Origin: JAAXHF01 sp965242605
Lineage (GTDB): Bacteria; Desulfobacterota; Binatia; Bin18
Direction of reading: 5' to 3'
DNA: 64,000 bases
Assembly (NCBI GenBank): GCA_965242605.1
Contig: CBDESS010000002.1
Span: 124,001-188,000 of the forward strand
Made by a program: the position numbers and the translations under genes. The notes under the pieces are model-generated. The model searched no databases, was not told where the DNA came from, and saw nothing but the letters and a program-made list of their open reading frames with translations. This document shows positions 34,116 through 42,340 of this stretch, in pieces. Position 1 is the first letter of the stretch. Every line of letters begins with the position of its first letter.

Positions 34116-35414
34116 CTAGGCGTGGCGCAAGGCGCGTTCGATGACGGTCTGGGCATGTCTGAGCGCGTGCTGGGCATCAAACAGTTGGTCCAACTCCACA
34201 GGGCTGAGCAGGCCGCTGATGTCCGGGTCCTGGCGCACGGCAGCGGCAAAGGAGGTGCCGGTCTCCCACACATGCATGGCGTTGCGCTGCACCCAGCGGT
34301 AGGCCTCGTCGCGGGCGGTGCCCTTGCGGACGAGGGCCAGCAGGAGATGCTCGGAGTAGACCATCTCGCCCAGGGTCGTCATATTCTCCCGCATCCGCTC
34401 GGGGTGCATGACCAGCCGGACAAGAATGCCGGTCAGGCGGGCGAGCATGAAGTCGAGCAGGATAGTCGCGTCTGGACCAATGACCCGCTCAACCGAGGAA
34501 TGGCTGATATCACGCTCATGCCACAGGGGGATATTTTCAAAGGCCGACAGGGCATAGCCACGGAGCAGGCGAGCGCAGCCGCACACGTTTTCCAACTGCC
34601 AGGGGTTGCGCTTGTGGGGCATGGCTGAGGAGCCCTTTTGGCCGGGGCTGAACGGTTCTTCGACTTCCAGGACTTCGGTGCGCTGGAGGTGGCGCAGCTC
34701 GGTCGCAATCCGCTCCAGCGAACTGCCGATCAAGGCCAGGGTCGAGAAGAAGGCGGCGTGGCGGTCGCGGGGCACAATCTGGGTGGAAATCGGCTCTGGC
34801 CGCAGCTTGAGGCGGCGGCATACACGCGCTTCAATCTCCGGGTCGATATTGGCAAATGTCCCGACCGCGCCCGAGATTTTGCCATAGGCGATATCCTGGC
34901 GCGCCTGGTCCAGGCGTGTATGGCCGCGCCGCATCTCGGCATACCAGTGGGCGGCTTTGAGGCCAAAGGTGATGGGTTCGGCGTGAACCCCGTGGGTTCG
35001 TCCGATGGTCAGGGTATGGGCGTGCTCTTGGGCGAGACGTTTGAGAATCGCCAGCAAGGCCTCAACATCGGCCAGGAGGATGTCGGCGGCCTCGCACAGT
35101 TGGACAGCAAAGCCGGTGTCAATGACATCCGATGAGGTCAGGCCCAGGTGCAGATAGCGGCCGGGCTCACCGAGCGGTTCGGCAACGGACGACACAAAAG
35201 CGACCACGTCGTGTTTGACCTCGGCCTCGATCTCCCGCATACGCGCAAGATTCAGAGTTGCCCGCCGGCGGAGTTGGTCCGCGGCCGTGCGCGGAATCTG
35301 GCCGTGCTCGGCTAAGGCTTCGCAGGCCAACAGTTCCACCTCCAACCACTTGGCAAATTTGTTGTCTTCCGACCAAATCCGGCCCATGACCGGGCGGGTA
35401 TAGCGTTCAATCAT
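34116..35414 (-). CDS. purB: Adenylosuccinate lyase
   Basis: Releases fumarate in two purine steps (SAICAR and adenylosuccinate). 432 residues of the fumarase/aspartase superfamily: HLGLTSSDVIDTGFA, IGRTHGVHAEPITFGLK, and the signature loop PGQKGSSAMPHKRNPWQLEN with the catalytic Ser. ATG at 35414, without a clear Shine-Dalgarno. It is the first gene of the purine operon and is headed by a good promoter match. Confidence 0.97.
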   Translation of the reverse strand: MIERYTRPVMGRIWSEDNKFAKWLEVELLACEALAEHGQIPRTAADQLRRRATLNLARMREIEAEVKHDVVAFVSSVAEPLGEPGRYLHLGLTSSDVIDTGFAVQLCEAADILLADVEALLAILKRLAQEHAHTLTIGRTHGVHAEPITFGLKAAHWYAEMRRGHTRLDQARQDIAYGKISGAVGTFANIDPEIEARVCRRLKLRPEPISTQIVPRDRHAAFFSTLALIGSSLERIATELRHLQRTEVLEVEEPFSPGQKGSSAMPHKRNPWQLENVCGCARLLRGYALSAFENIPLWHERDISHSSVERVIGPDATILLDFMLARLTGILVRLVMHPERMRENMTTLGEMVYSEHLLLALVRKGTARDEAYRWVQRNAMHVWETGTSFAAAVRQDPDISGLLSPVELDQLFDAQHALRHAQTVIERALRHA

Positions 35415-35450
35415 ACGAGTGTTGAGTCAGAGGCTTTGGGGCTGTGTTCT

Positions 35451-35479
35451 GTCCTATGTGGCGACCGCTCGGATGTCAA
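35451..35479 (-). promoter_or_regulatory. Promoter of the purB-S-Q-L-F operon
   Basis: On the minus strand TTGACA (35479-35474), 17-base spacer, TAGGAC (35456-35451). The predicted start gives a leader of about 30 bases. No purine riboswitch could fit between this promoter and purB. Confidence 0.65.
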
Positions 35480-35535
35480 GGGAGAAGCCGAAGAAGATAC
35501 GGGAAAGCCGGTTTTGCCTCTCTTCGCTGTTGGGC

Positions 35536-35564
35536 TTGATTGCTCAAGTCTTTTTGGAGTATAC
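35536..35564 (+). promoter_or_regulatory. Promoter of the small ORF/SUKH unit
   Basis: TTGATT (35536-35541), 17-base spacer, GTATAC (35559-35564), about 50 bases before the small gene at 35615. Confidence 0.55.
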
Positions 35565-35614
35565 GGAAAGCCATAGAAAGATGAGAGCGATAATCAGTAG
35601 AGAAGGAGGACGCA

Positions 35615-35728
35615 ATGGCTTCAGAACAACAGAACCGGAAGATTGCCCATGACGCCATTTCTCGTGGAAGAGATAGAGATGGAGTCCAGAAGAAGAGGAT
35701 AGAGATTACAGACAGGCTGTTGGCATAA
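35615..35728 (+). CDS. Small basic 37-residue protein
   Basis: ATG at 35615 after a textbook AGGAGG at good spacing. It reads MASEQQNRKIAHDAISRGRD with a basic tail RDGVQKKRIEITDRLLA. No family is recognised. It lies 12 bases before the SUKH gene and shares its lower GC. It may be a leader, a remnant of a toxin C-terminus or a genuine small protein. The ribosome site is the main evidence that it is translated. Confidence 0.5.
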   Translation: MASEQQNRKIAHDAISRGRDRDGVQKKRIEITDRLLA

Positions 35729-35740
35729 GGAATCGTGTGT

Positions 35741-36208
35741 ATGGAACCGAAAGAAGCGGTAGACCGATTGACTCAGCGGTGGAAAGAAGCCCGGCTGACG
35801 ATCAGACCTGGCGTCCGCGCTGAACGGCTGGGTCAATTCAAGCAACGGTCTGGTGTGCAACTCGGGCCCGGTATACGCGAGTATTTCAAGGCAGTAAATG
35901 GGATGGCGCTGGACGAAATGGACCCTGACTGTCATATGCGGTTCTGGCCTTTGCAGGAGGTCAAACCGGTTCAGGAAGAATTTGACGCCCCCTGGGTAGC
36001 GCAGTACACGGGCTCCTACCTGTTTGCGGATTATCTTCTCTGGTCTCACGCCTACGCGATTGACCTCACTCCCGCCGGTCAAGAGGCTATCGTGATGGTG
36101 GGGGGGAAAACTCCCCGGCCGGTAGCACCATCTTTTACCGATTTTGTCTGGATGTACCTGGACAACAGTGAACAACTTTTCCCTCAACAAGAAGTTTATC
36201 CGGGATAG
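35741..36208 (+). CDS. SMI1/KNR4 (SUKH) family protein
   Basis: 155 residues from the ATG at 35741 (MEPKEAVDRLTQRWKEARLT), with AAGGAA upstream. SUKH features: an N-terminal helix, LGQFKQRSGVQLGPGIREYF followed by VNGM (the common helix-NG turn), a middle RFWPLQEVKPV strand, YLLWSHAYAIDL and a C-terminal SFTDFVWMYL helix. SUKH proteins often neutralise polymorphic toxins, but no toxin gene is seen here. GC is lower than in the flanking purB and lpxA, and a tRNA-Cys lies 80 bases downstream, suggesting an acquired piece. Confidence 0.75.
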   Translation: MEPKEAVDRLTQRWKEARLTIRPGVRAERLGQFKQRSGVQLGPGIREYFKAVNGMALDEMDPDCHMRFWPLQEVKPVQEEFDAPWVAQYTGSYLFADYLLWSHAYAIDLTPAGQEAIVMVGGKTPRPVAPSFTDFVWMYLDNSEQLFPQQEVYPG

Positions 36209-36250
36209 GTCAAGCCGTTCCAGTTCGGATTCTCCCTGACTCTGACGGTG

Positions 36251-36279
36251 TTGCAATCCCCAGTCGGGCCAGATAGGGT
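36251..36279 (+). promoter_or_regulatory. Promoter of tRNA-Cys
   Basis: TTGCAA (36251-36256), 17-base spacer, TAGGGT (36274-36279); the tRNA begins 11 bases later. Confidence 0.55.
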
Positions 36280-36290
36280 AGGGGGCCGAG

Positions 36291-36363
36291 GGCGGCGTAC
36301 CCAAGTGGTTAAGGGAGCGGTCTGCAAAACCGCCATTCACCGGTTCAAATCCGGTCGCCGCCT
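36291..36363 (+). tRNA. tRNA-Cys, anticodon GCA
   Basis: Acceptor GGCGGCG pairs with CGCCGCC; the discriminator base is T, as expected for Cys. The anticodon stem GCGGT/ACCGC encloses CTGCAAA with GCA at 36324-36326; the T arm is CACCGGTTCAAATCCGGTC. CCA is not encoded. It ends 7 bases before the convergent lpxA stop. Confidence 0.95.
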
Positions 36364-36370
36364 CGTGACT

Positions 36371-37174
36371 TCAATCTGGGCTGCATCCGTCCCGCGTCGT
36401 CTGGCGCGGTCCCAAACATACCCCCCGCTCGGACTCTTCGATAAAATCAAGTAAGGCCAGAATGTCGGGAGTACACGGCTCCTGACGGAGGGCTTCAACC
36501 GCATGTTTCAGGTTGATTTTTTTCCTGAACAGGCGACCAAACACGACGTGTAAGGCCCGGATCCGCTCTTGGCTCAAGCCGGCCCGACGCAGACCCACCC
36601 GATTGAGACCCCTGACCGTGTGGGTCCCATCCATAATGCAAAACGGCGGAACATCGCGGCTGGTCCGCGATAAGCCGCGTAACAGGGCCAAGGTTCCGAT
36701 CCGAACAAATTGGTGGACCACACAGTTCCCGGACACAAAGGCGCGGTCTGCGACCTGCACATAGCCGGCGAGCAGGGCACCACCGGCAATAATCGTCTGA
36801 CTGCCAATCTGACAGTTATGGGCGACATGGGCGTTTTGCATCAGGTAATTATCGTCCCCGATAACAGTGCTGCTGCCCGCGGTCGTTCCCCGATGGACCT
36901 GACTGTGCTCCCGAAAGACATTCCGGTGGCCGATCTTGAGAAAGGTCTGGTGCCGGGCGTAGGACAGGTCTTGTGGTTCGTGGCCAATGACTGCCCCCAT
37001 ATGAATGACATTGTCCTCGCCAATTTCTGTCCAGCCGCTGAGCACGGCATGGGCCAGCACACGGCTTCCGGCCCCCACCCGAACGGGTCCGTCAATCACG
37101 ACATACGGCCCAATGTCGGCCTGGGGAGCAATGTCGGCCCGCGGATCAACGATCGCGGTCGGATGTATTGGCAT
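36371..37174 (-). CDS. lpxA: Acyl-ACP:UDP-N-acetylglucosamine O-acyltransferase LpxA
   Basis: First step of lipid A synthesis. 267 residues. N-terminal left-handed beta-helix of hexapeptide repeats (IHPTAIVDPRADIAPQADIG), the catalytic His region LMQNAHVAHNCQIG (His119), the FVSGNCVVHQFVRIG block and a C-terminal helical part (LSQERIRALHVVFGRLF). The start MPIHPTAIVD at 37174 is set by homology; the frame continues upstream through yacG without homology. Its presence shows an LPS-type outer membrane. It lies 13 bases after yacG and away from the usual lpxD-fabZ-lpxB cluster. Confidence 0.95.
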   Translation of the reverse strand: MPIHPTAIVDPRADIAPQADIGPYVVIDGPVRVGAGSRVLAHAVLSGWTEIGEDNVIHMGAVIGHEPQDLSYARHQTFLKIGHRNVFREHSQVHRGTTAGSSTVIGDDNYLMQNAHVAHNCQIGSQTIIAGGALLAGYVQVADRAFVSGNCVVHQFVRIGTLALLRGLSRTSRDVPPFCIMDGTHTVRGLNRVGLRRAGLSQERIRALHVVFGRLFRKKINLKHAVEALRQEPCTPDILALLDFIEESERGVCLGPRQTTRDGCSPD

Positions 37175-37187
37175 GGGCAGAGGTGAG

Positions 37188-37394
37188 CTAACGCGGCTTG
37201 TCGGGCCGACGGTGTGCGACAGGCTCGCCGGATTCCGCTTCAGGTTCGGCTTGGTCGCCCGGAATGCGGTAGGATTCGTCGGCCCATGCCCCAAGGTCAA
37301 TCGTCCGACAACGCGCTGAGCAAAAGGGGCGAAAGGGGTTGGCCGGCCAGGAAACAGGTTTGCGGCAGGTCGGGCACGGCACGCTGTGTGGCAT
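37188..37394 (-). CDS. yacG: DNA gyrase inhibitor YacG (zinc-binding)
   Basis: 68 residues. The four zinc ligands are Cys7 and Cys10 (PCPTCRKPV) and Cys25 and Cys29 (PFCSARCRTID), then LGAWADESYRIPG, the typical YacG ending before a variable acidic tail. In E. coli the protein binds GyrB. It lies upstream of lpxA and downstream of tRNA-Gly on the minus strand. Confidence 0.9.
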   Translation of the reverse strand: MPHSVPCPTCRKPVSWPANPFRPFCSARCRTIDLGAWADESYRIPGDQAEPEAESGEPVAHRRPDKPR

Positions 37395-37439
37395 ACAGGT
37401 TCCAGGATGGGACGAACTGTCGTGGCATCAGAAAACCGG

Positions 37440-37511
<72 letters not shown>

Positions 37512-37525
37512 CCGGAGCGAGAAAA

Positions 37526-37644
37526 CCCCCGGCCTCGTCCTACTCTCCCACTCCCGGAAGGAGCAGTACCATCGGCGCTGGAGGGCTTAACGGCCGTGTT
37601 CGGTATGGGAACGGGTGTGGCCCCTCCGCCATTGAGACCAGGGG
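37526..37644 (-). rRNA. rrf: 5S ribosomal RNA (not linked to 16S/23S)
   Basis: 119 bases. On the minus strand it starts CCCCTGGTCTCAATGGCGG, has the conserved CCCGTTCCCATACCGAACAC loop and ends AGAGTAGGACGAGGCCGGGGG-like, closing the terminal stem. The strand-upstream side is the gspF promoter region, so no 23S gene precedes it. Confidence 0.95.
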
Positions 37645-37661
37645 AGTTTCTCTTGGGAGAG

Positions 37662-37690
37662 TACCTACACACACAGACCCGTCCTGTCAA
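37662..37690 (-). promoter_or_regulatory. Promoter of the 5S rRNA-tRNA-Gly unit
   Basis: On the minus strand a perfect TTGACA (37690-37685), 17-base spacer, TAGGTA (37667-37662). Start predicted ~10 bases before the 5S gene. It stands back-to-back with the gspF promoter, with 9 bases between the two -35 boxes. Confidence 0.7.
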
Positions 37691-37699
37691 GTCCGCCGC

Positions 37700-37728
37700 T
37701 TGACTCAATTTGTATGAGCCTCTAAGAT
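37700..37728 (+). promoter_or_regulatory. Promoter of the gsp operon, near-leaderless
   Basis: TTGACT (37700-37705), 17-base spacer, TAAGAT (37723-37728). The gspF ATG is 12 bases past the -10 box, leaving a leader of about 5-7 bases and no Shine-Dalgarno. Confidence 0.65.
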
Positions 37729-37740
37729 TTTGAGACGCCC

Positions 37741-38973
37741 ATGCCACAATTTCACTATCAGGCGACAACCCCCCAAGGAAAAATCATCAAGGGGGTCATG
37801 GACGCTGGCGCAGAGCGGGTGGTTGTCTCGCGTCTGCACGACCGAGGCTATCTTCCCCTGAAAATAAGCCTGCCGGACCAGACGACGGGGAAGCTGACCG
37901 GCCTGCGTCTGACCCTCCCCGTTCTGCCGGGTCAGGGCAGGGTGCGCCAGCGGGACTTGTTACTGGTGACCCGGGAGCTGGCGACCTTGCTGTCTGCCGG
38001 CCTGCCGCTTGACCGGGCGTTGTCCGTTTTGACCGGATTGACCACCAGGGCCGAGTTACGCCAGGCGGTGGAGCAGATCCTGCGCCATGTGCAGCGGGGG
38101 AAATCCCTGGCCGAAGCCCTGGCCGAGTATCCAAGAATTTTTCCGCCCCTGTATATCAATATGATCAAGGCCGGTGAGCTGGGCGGCTTTCTCGATACGG
38201 CGTTAGCGCGCCTAGCCGAGTATCTGGAGCGCGCCCAGGAAGTGCAGGAGGAAGTGAAATCCGCCCTGGCCTATCCCACAATCCTGGTGTGTGTTGGTGG
38301 GGCGGCCATTGTCCTCATGTTTACCTTTGTGTTACCGAAATTTGCGGTCTTATTTGAAGATATGGGCGAAGCGCTGCCGGCCTCAACCCGTTTCCTGCTG
38401 GCGGTGAGTCATTTCGCGCGGGACTACTGGTGGCTCGTGGCCCTGAGTGTGACCGCGTGTGGGGCCGGGCTGTGGCGCTATATTGCCAGCCCACAGGGAC
38501 GCCTGGCCTGGGATGGCTGGAGTCTGAGGATGGCCTTCATCGGCCCATTATTGCAAAAACGCGAGGTTGGACGCTTTGCCCGGACACTTGGAACCCTGCT
38601 CCAGAGCGGCGTGCCCCTCCTCCAGGCGATGGAACTGGTTGAGGAGGTGGTGAGCAATCAGCATATCAGGCGCAGCCTTACAGATGTGCGGGCTGGGGTT
38701 CGAGAGGGTGAGGGCATTGCCGCGCCGCTTGGCCAGAGTGGGGTCTTCCCGTCTCTGGCCTTGCAGATGGTCAGCGTGGGTGAGGAAACCGGACGGCTTG
38801 ACGAGATGTTGATGCAGGTCGCCGAGTATTATGAAAAAGATACCCATGCCCAGCTACGACGCCTGACCTCGCTGGTTGAGCCGGTGTTGCTTTTGACTAT
38901 GGGGCTGATTGTCGGCTTTGTGGTGATTGCCATGCTGTTGGGACTGTTCAGCGTCAACGATGTCTCATTCTGA
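37741..38973 (+). CDS. gspF: Type II secretion inner-membrane protein GspF
   Basis: Polytopic platform protein of the type II secretion system. 410 residues. It begins with the FHYQATTPQGKIIKGVMDA cytoplasmic start, then two T2SSF domains (RELATLLSAGLPLDRALSVL; FARTLGTLLQSGVPLLQAME). Three transmembrane segments are seen (TILVCVGGAAIVLMFTFVLP; WWLVALSVTACGAGLWRYI; LLLTMGLIVGFVVIAMLLG). GspE, its usual upstream ATPase partner, is missing: the region upstream is the 5S promoter. First gene of gspF-G-L-M-C-D. Confidence 0.95.
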   Translation: MPQFHYQATTPQGKIIKGVMDAGAERVVVSRLHDRGYLPLKISLPDQTTGKLTGLRLTLPVLPGQGRVRQRDLLLVTRELATLLSAGLPLDRALSVLTGLTTRAELRQAVEQILRHVQRGKSLAEALAEYPRIFPPLYINMIKAGELGGFLDTALARLAEYLERAQEVQEEVKSALAYPTILVCVGGAAIVLMFTFVLPKFAVLFEDMGEALPASTRFLLAVSHFARDYWWLVALSVTACGAGLWRYIASPQGRLAWDGWSLRMAFIGPLLQKREVGRFARTLGTLLQSGVPLLQAMELVEEVVSNQHIRRSLTDVRAGVREGEGIAAPLGQSGVFPSLALQMVSVGEETGRLDEMLMQVAEYYEKDTHAQLRRLTSLVEPVLLLTMGLIVGFVVIAMLLGLFSVNDVSF

Positions 38974-38989
38974 GAAAGGAGGATTCGTG

Positions 38990-39454
38990 ATGGACAAGAC
39001 ACGTCACGCACCCTGGCATCTGCCTGCCGGTCAGGCCGGGACGGCCCAGGCTGGTTTTACCCTGGTTGAACTCCTGGTCGTGATGGTTATTCTGGGGCTC
39101 CTGGTCGCCCTGGTTGCCCCGAACTATATGGGGCGGGTGGATTCGGCACGCGAAGACGCCGCCCGAGTCCAGATTGAGAACCTGGGTGCCGCGCTCGACA
39201 TGTTTCGTCTTGACGTTGGCCGCTATCCAAACTCCCAGGAGGGGTTGGCCGCACTGCGCCAGCGACCGGCCGGTCTTGAGCGCTGGGACGGCCCCTATCT
39301 CAGGAAAGATGTGCCACAAGACCCCTGGGGCGGTCAGTATGTCTATCGCAGTCCTGGCGAACGGGGAGCCTACGACCTCATTTCCTACGGTGCCGATCGC
39401 GTGGCCGGAGGAAACGACGAAGGCAGAGACATCAACAGTTGGGAGAACAGTTGA
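38990..39454 (+). CDS. gspG: Type II secretion major pseudopilin GspG
   Basis: Major pseudopilin. 154 residues. The start at ATG 38990 follows AAAGGAGG; a GTG lies three bases upstream. The prepilin peptidase site is QAG|FTLVE at Gly22/Phe23 with Glu27, then a hydrophobic helix (LLVVMVILGLLVALVAPNYM). The leader of 22 residues is longer than the usual 6-10. C-terminal half: LDVGRYPNSQEGLAAL, DPWGGQYVYRSPG and GRDINSWE with calcium-site Asp residues. Located 16 bases after gspF. Confidence 0.95.
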   Translation: MDKTRHAPWHLPAGQAGTAQAGFTLVELLVVMVILGLLVALVAPNYMGRVDSAREDAARVQIENLGAALDMFRLDVGRYPNSQEGLAALRQRPAGLERWDGPYLRKDVPQDPWGGQYVYRSPGERGAYDLISYGADRVAGGNDEGRDINSWENS

Positions 39455-39509
39455 GCCCGCGGCTCCGAACCCCAGGAGTCCTGAGTGGCGTGGCCCCTGA
39501 CTGAGGGCG

Positions 39510-40943
39510 ATGGAGGCGGGGGTGGAACTCGGCGCTCTGTTTCAACAGCTCGCCAGGCTGGATTACCTGGATGGGCTGGGGATCGGGATCGGCCCGCGCG
39601 AGATGAGTATCGTGCATCTGGCCAAGCGCTTCTTCCGGGTCAGCGTGCGGCGGGCACAGACAGTCCCCCTGCCTGCATCCGGGCCAGAACGCCTCCATGC
39701 CTGTGGACAGGCGTTGGAGGAGTTTCTGGCCGCTATGGAAACCAGCCCGGATCAGGTGGTCTTGTGTTTACCCAGACACACGGCAAGTGTCAGCCGCTTG
39801 ACGGTGCCCGAGGCAGCCCGGGATTCCCTTGAGAGCGCCATCGGGTATGAAGTCGAGCGGCTCTTCCCTTTCCCCAAAGAAAAGATTTATTACGATTATC
39901 TGAGCTACCCGGTTGGTGGCGAGGGCGAGCGGCTCGGCGTCGCCCTGTTCTGTCTGCCCCGCAGTGAGGTTGAAGACCTGCTTGACGTTCTCTCAGAATT
40001 CCAGCTCCGCCCCCACACGGTCACCATCAGCGGCTGTGCCCAGCTGAGTGCCTTGCTGTCGTGTGCCCCCACGCCCGGTGCCTCGTGCGTGCTCATCGGA
40101 CCGGAAGACGATAAGCTGGAACTGAGTTTCATTGCCGGCGAACAGCTGGTGGCCAGCCATCTGTTCGCCGGCCGACCCACCGCTGAACCGGACGCCCTGA
40201 GCGACCTGCTGGCCCAGGGCGTCACCCGGAATCTGCCCGACGCCTCACCCGACGGTCCGCCCATTTTTACCTGGGGAACACACGCCCGGCTGCCCTGGAC
40301 GGTGAATACCGGGCACGATCTCAGCGCCCTTGCGACCGCTCGTTTTGGTGTCCCCCTGGAGTCCGGTTTTTCTCCGGCCGCGCTGCCGGCTCTGGGGGCG
40401 GCAGTCCAGGCGGTGGGGGAGGTGACAGGCGGCATCAATGTCTTGCCCCTCGACAGGCGCGCCCAGCGGGAAAAACGTCTGTCAGCCCTGACCCTGGGGC
40501 TGGTGAGCCTTGTCTTTGTCCTTGGGTGTGCCTGGGCGGTTGGAACTGTTGTCCAGAACCGCCGGACGCTGAACATTCTGACCGCGCAGGTCGAAACGCT
40601 CAACCCGGAGGTTGAGCAGACCCTGGTCCACCAATCCGAAGCCGACCTCCTGGCCGGCCATATGACGGTCCTCAGTGCAGAGCAGGACAAGCGCGTCCTG
40701 CCCCTCCTGCGCCACCTGTCGGACACTATCCCGGCCGATATGTATCTCACCAGTCTTCGCTATACAGGCGGGAGTATTGAGTTGAGCGGGGTGGCCAGGA
40801 CCAAGCCGGCCTCGGAGCTGGTGACAGCCCTTGAACAGCTCGAATGCATTACTGGCGTTGTTCCCAAAGCCGCGTTTGCAACGACAGCCCAAGGTGAGAC
40901 CTTCACCCTGAGCGCCGAGGTGGTCCACCCGTGCGGCCGCTAG
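39510..40943 (+). CDS. gspL: Type II secretion GspL-like protein (PilM-like plus PilN-like halves)
   Basis: 477 residues. The N-terminal ~300 residues have an actin-like PilM/GspL fold (LGIGIGPREMSIVHLAKRFF; LCLPRHTASVSRLTVPEAAR; SAIGYEVERLFPFPKEKIYY). One membrane helix lies at about 323-345 (ALTLGLVSLVFVLGCAWAVG). A periplasmic PilN-like part follows (VLPLLRHLSDTIPADMYLTS; GGSIELSGVARTKPASELV). It links the cytoplasmic ATPase to the inner-membrane platform. The first ATG at 39510 has GAGGG upstream. The last 13 bases overlap gspM. Confidence 0.85.
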   Translation: MEAGVELGALFQQLARLDYLDGLGIGIGPREMSIVHLAKRFFRVSVRRAQTVPLPASGPERLHACGQALEEFLAAMETSPDQVVLCLPRHTASVSRLTVPEAARDSLESAIGYEVERLFPFPKEKIYYDYLSYPVGGEGERLGVALFCLPRSEVEDLLDVLSEFQLRPHTVTISGCAQLSALLSCAPTPGASCVLIGPEDDKLELSFIAGEQLVASHLFAGRPTAEPDALSDLLAQGVTRNLPDASPDGPPIFTWGTHARLPWTVNTGHDLSALATARFGVPLESGFSPAALPALGAAVQAVGEVTGGINVLPLDRRAQREKRLSALTLGLVSLVFVLGCAWAVGTVVQNRRTLNILTAQVETLNPEVEQTLVHQSEADLLAGHMTVLSAEQDKRVLPLLRHLSDTIPADMYLTSLRYTGGSIELSGVARTKPASELVTALEQLECITGVVPKAAFATTAQGETFTLSAEVVHPCGR

Positions 40944-41560
40944 TCCATCTCTGGCAACGCTTCTCCAGGCGGGAACGCCTGTTGCTTGGCGCGGCTGGCG
41001 CGTTCCTGCTCGTGGTGGCCGTGCGTTCTGGCGTGCTTGACCCCTACCGGGCCTATGTCCAGCGTATTGAAGAGCACATTGAACAAACGGCCGATCGAGT
41101 CCGCCACATGCAGGAGCGAAAAGACCGGGCTCCTCACCTGGCCCGCCACCTTGAGGAGCTGCGCCGCCAGTTCACGACCCTGCAAACGCGCTTCATTCCA
41201 GAGACGACCTCCTCCCTGGCCGCGGCCCTCCTCCAGGAGCGGATACAGACCCTGGCAGCCCAGAGCGGCCTTGAGTTGGCCACCACCCAGGTGATGAAAG
41301 AGCAGACCATCGGCGAGTTTCGCAAAGCGCTGGTACAGGTCAGCCTGAGCGGGCAGCTGCCGGCAGTTGCCGCCTTTCTGTCTGGCATTGAATACACCAA
41401 CGAGTGGCTCCTGTCTGTGTCCAGCCTGGAGATACACAGCCCGTCCAGGAGCCGGACACGCCGGAGCCGCCGCAGGTCGGCGAGTACTCCCCAGGCCACG
41501 AATGTCCTCACCCTCACCCTCACCGTCGGGGGGGTGATGCGGCAGGCTGAAGCCTCCTGA
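40931..41560 (+). CDS. gspM: Type II secretion GspM-like protein
   Basis: 209 residues from the GTG at 40931, inside the end of gspL. A short cytoplasmic start (SRRERLL), one membrane helix (LLGAAGAFLLVVAVRSGVL), a coiled coil (RIEEHIEQTADRVRHMQERK; LARHLEELRRQFTTLQTRF) and a C-terminal ferredoxin-like domain (QTIGEFRKALVQVSLSGQLP). A basic RSRTRRSRRRSAS patch interrupts the last domain. The layout matches GspM/PilO. Assigned by order and topology, since sequence identity in this family is low. Confidence 0.8.
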   Translation: MRPLVHLWQRFSRRERLLLGAAGAFLLVVAVRSGVLDPYRAYVQRIEEHIEQTADRVRHMQERKDRAPHLARHLEELRRQFTTLQTRFIPETTSSLAAALLQERIQTLAAQSGLELATTQVMKEQTIGEFRKALVQVSLSGQLPAVAAFLSGIEYTNEWLLSVSSLEIHSPSRSRTRRSRRRSASTPQATNVLTLTLTVGGVMRQAEAS

Positions 41561-41572
41561 AGAAAGCCACCA

Positions 41573-42340
41573 ATGCGAATCCGACGCTTTGTTCACCTGA
41601 TACTGCTGCTGGGGGCCGGTGGGCTCGCCTGGCAGGTGTTTGTCGCCTGGAGCCACACCGCTTCGCTTCTTGGAGTCGATTCCGTACCAGATTCTGACCC
41701 TACCCTCCCGTCCTTCTCCCGGGCCGGACCGGAGACAGGCCAAGAGCTCGTCCAGGTCATTACCGACAAGAATCTCTTTGCTCCCAGCCGCCGCCCGCCG
41801 TCAACCCGGCCGGCAGCACAACAGCCGGCCCCTGCTGTTCCGCCGCCCGATCACCTGAAGCTCGTCGGTGTCTTCAGCGTCGGCGAGCGGCGCGAGGCGC
41901 TGTTTGCCGATACCTCCAAAGGCGGGAAAGTCACGCGGGTGGGGTCTGGAGACAGGCTGGACTCCTACCGGTTGGCCCGGCTTACCCATACCGAAGCAAC
42001 GCTCGCCCTTGGCGCGGGGGGACGCGAGTTCAGCCTGCCCCTGCATATCCACAAGAGCGCCGATGCGGCCAGGGCCCCGCGTCTCATACCCGCCAGACCC
42101 CAGTCGATGCCTGAAGCCTCAACACCACCACCACCAGGTGCTCCGCCCAGCGGGATGGCCGTCCCCATACCGGGAGAACCCCCGCCAGGCCAGCCCCCTC
42201 CTCCTCCACAAACGGCCGCGGCCCCCAGCGGCCAGGACGATATCGTGACCATTCGGAGGAATATCCGCCGGATGCAACGCCGTCTGCGTGAGATCCGCCG
42301 TGCCCGCGCCCGCGAGCGACGTGAGGCACGGGATGGCTGA
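41573..42340 (+). CDS. gspC: Type II secretion GspC/PulC-like protein
   Basis: 255 residues. N-terminal membrane helix (FVHLILLLGAGGLAWQVFVA), then a periplasmic HR-like domain: DKNLFAPSRRPP, LKLVGVFSVGERREALFADT and KVTRVGSGDRLDSYRLARLT, the pattern seen in GspC/PulC and PilP proteins that touch the secretin. A proline-rich linker follows (PEASTPPPPGAPPSG...PPPGQPPPPPQ) and the protein ends in a very basic helix (RRMQRRLREIRRARARERRE). No PDZ domain is present. The 3' end overlaps gspD by 8 bases. Confidence 0.75.
   Translation: MRIRRFVHLILLLGAGGLAWQVFVAWSHTASLLGVDSVPDSDPTLPSFSRAGPETGQELVQVITDKNLFAPSRRPPSTRPAAQQPAPAVPPPDHLKLVGVFSVGERREALFADTSKGGKVTRVGSGDRLDSYRLARLTHTEATLALGAGGREFSLPLHIHKSADAARAPRLIPARPQSMPEASTPPPPGAPPSGMAVPIPGEPPPGQPPPPPQTAAAPSGQDDIVTIRRNIRRMQRRLREIRRARARERREARDG

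Noticed and set aside
34107..35450. Purine riboswitch ahead of the purine operon
   Set aside because: The predicted promoter leaves a leader of only about 30 bases before purB, too short for such an element.
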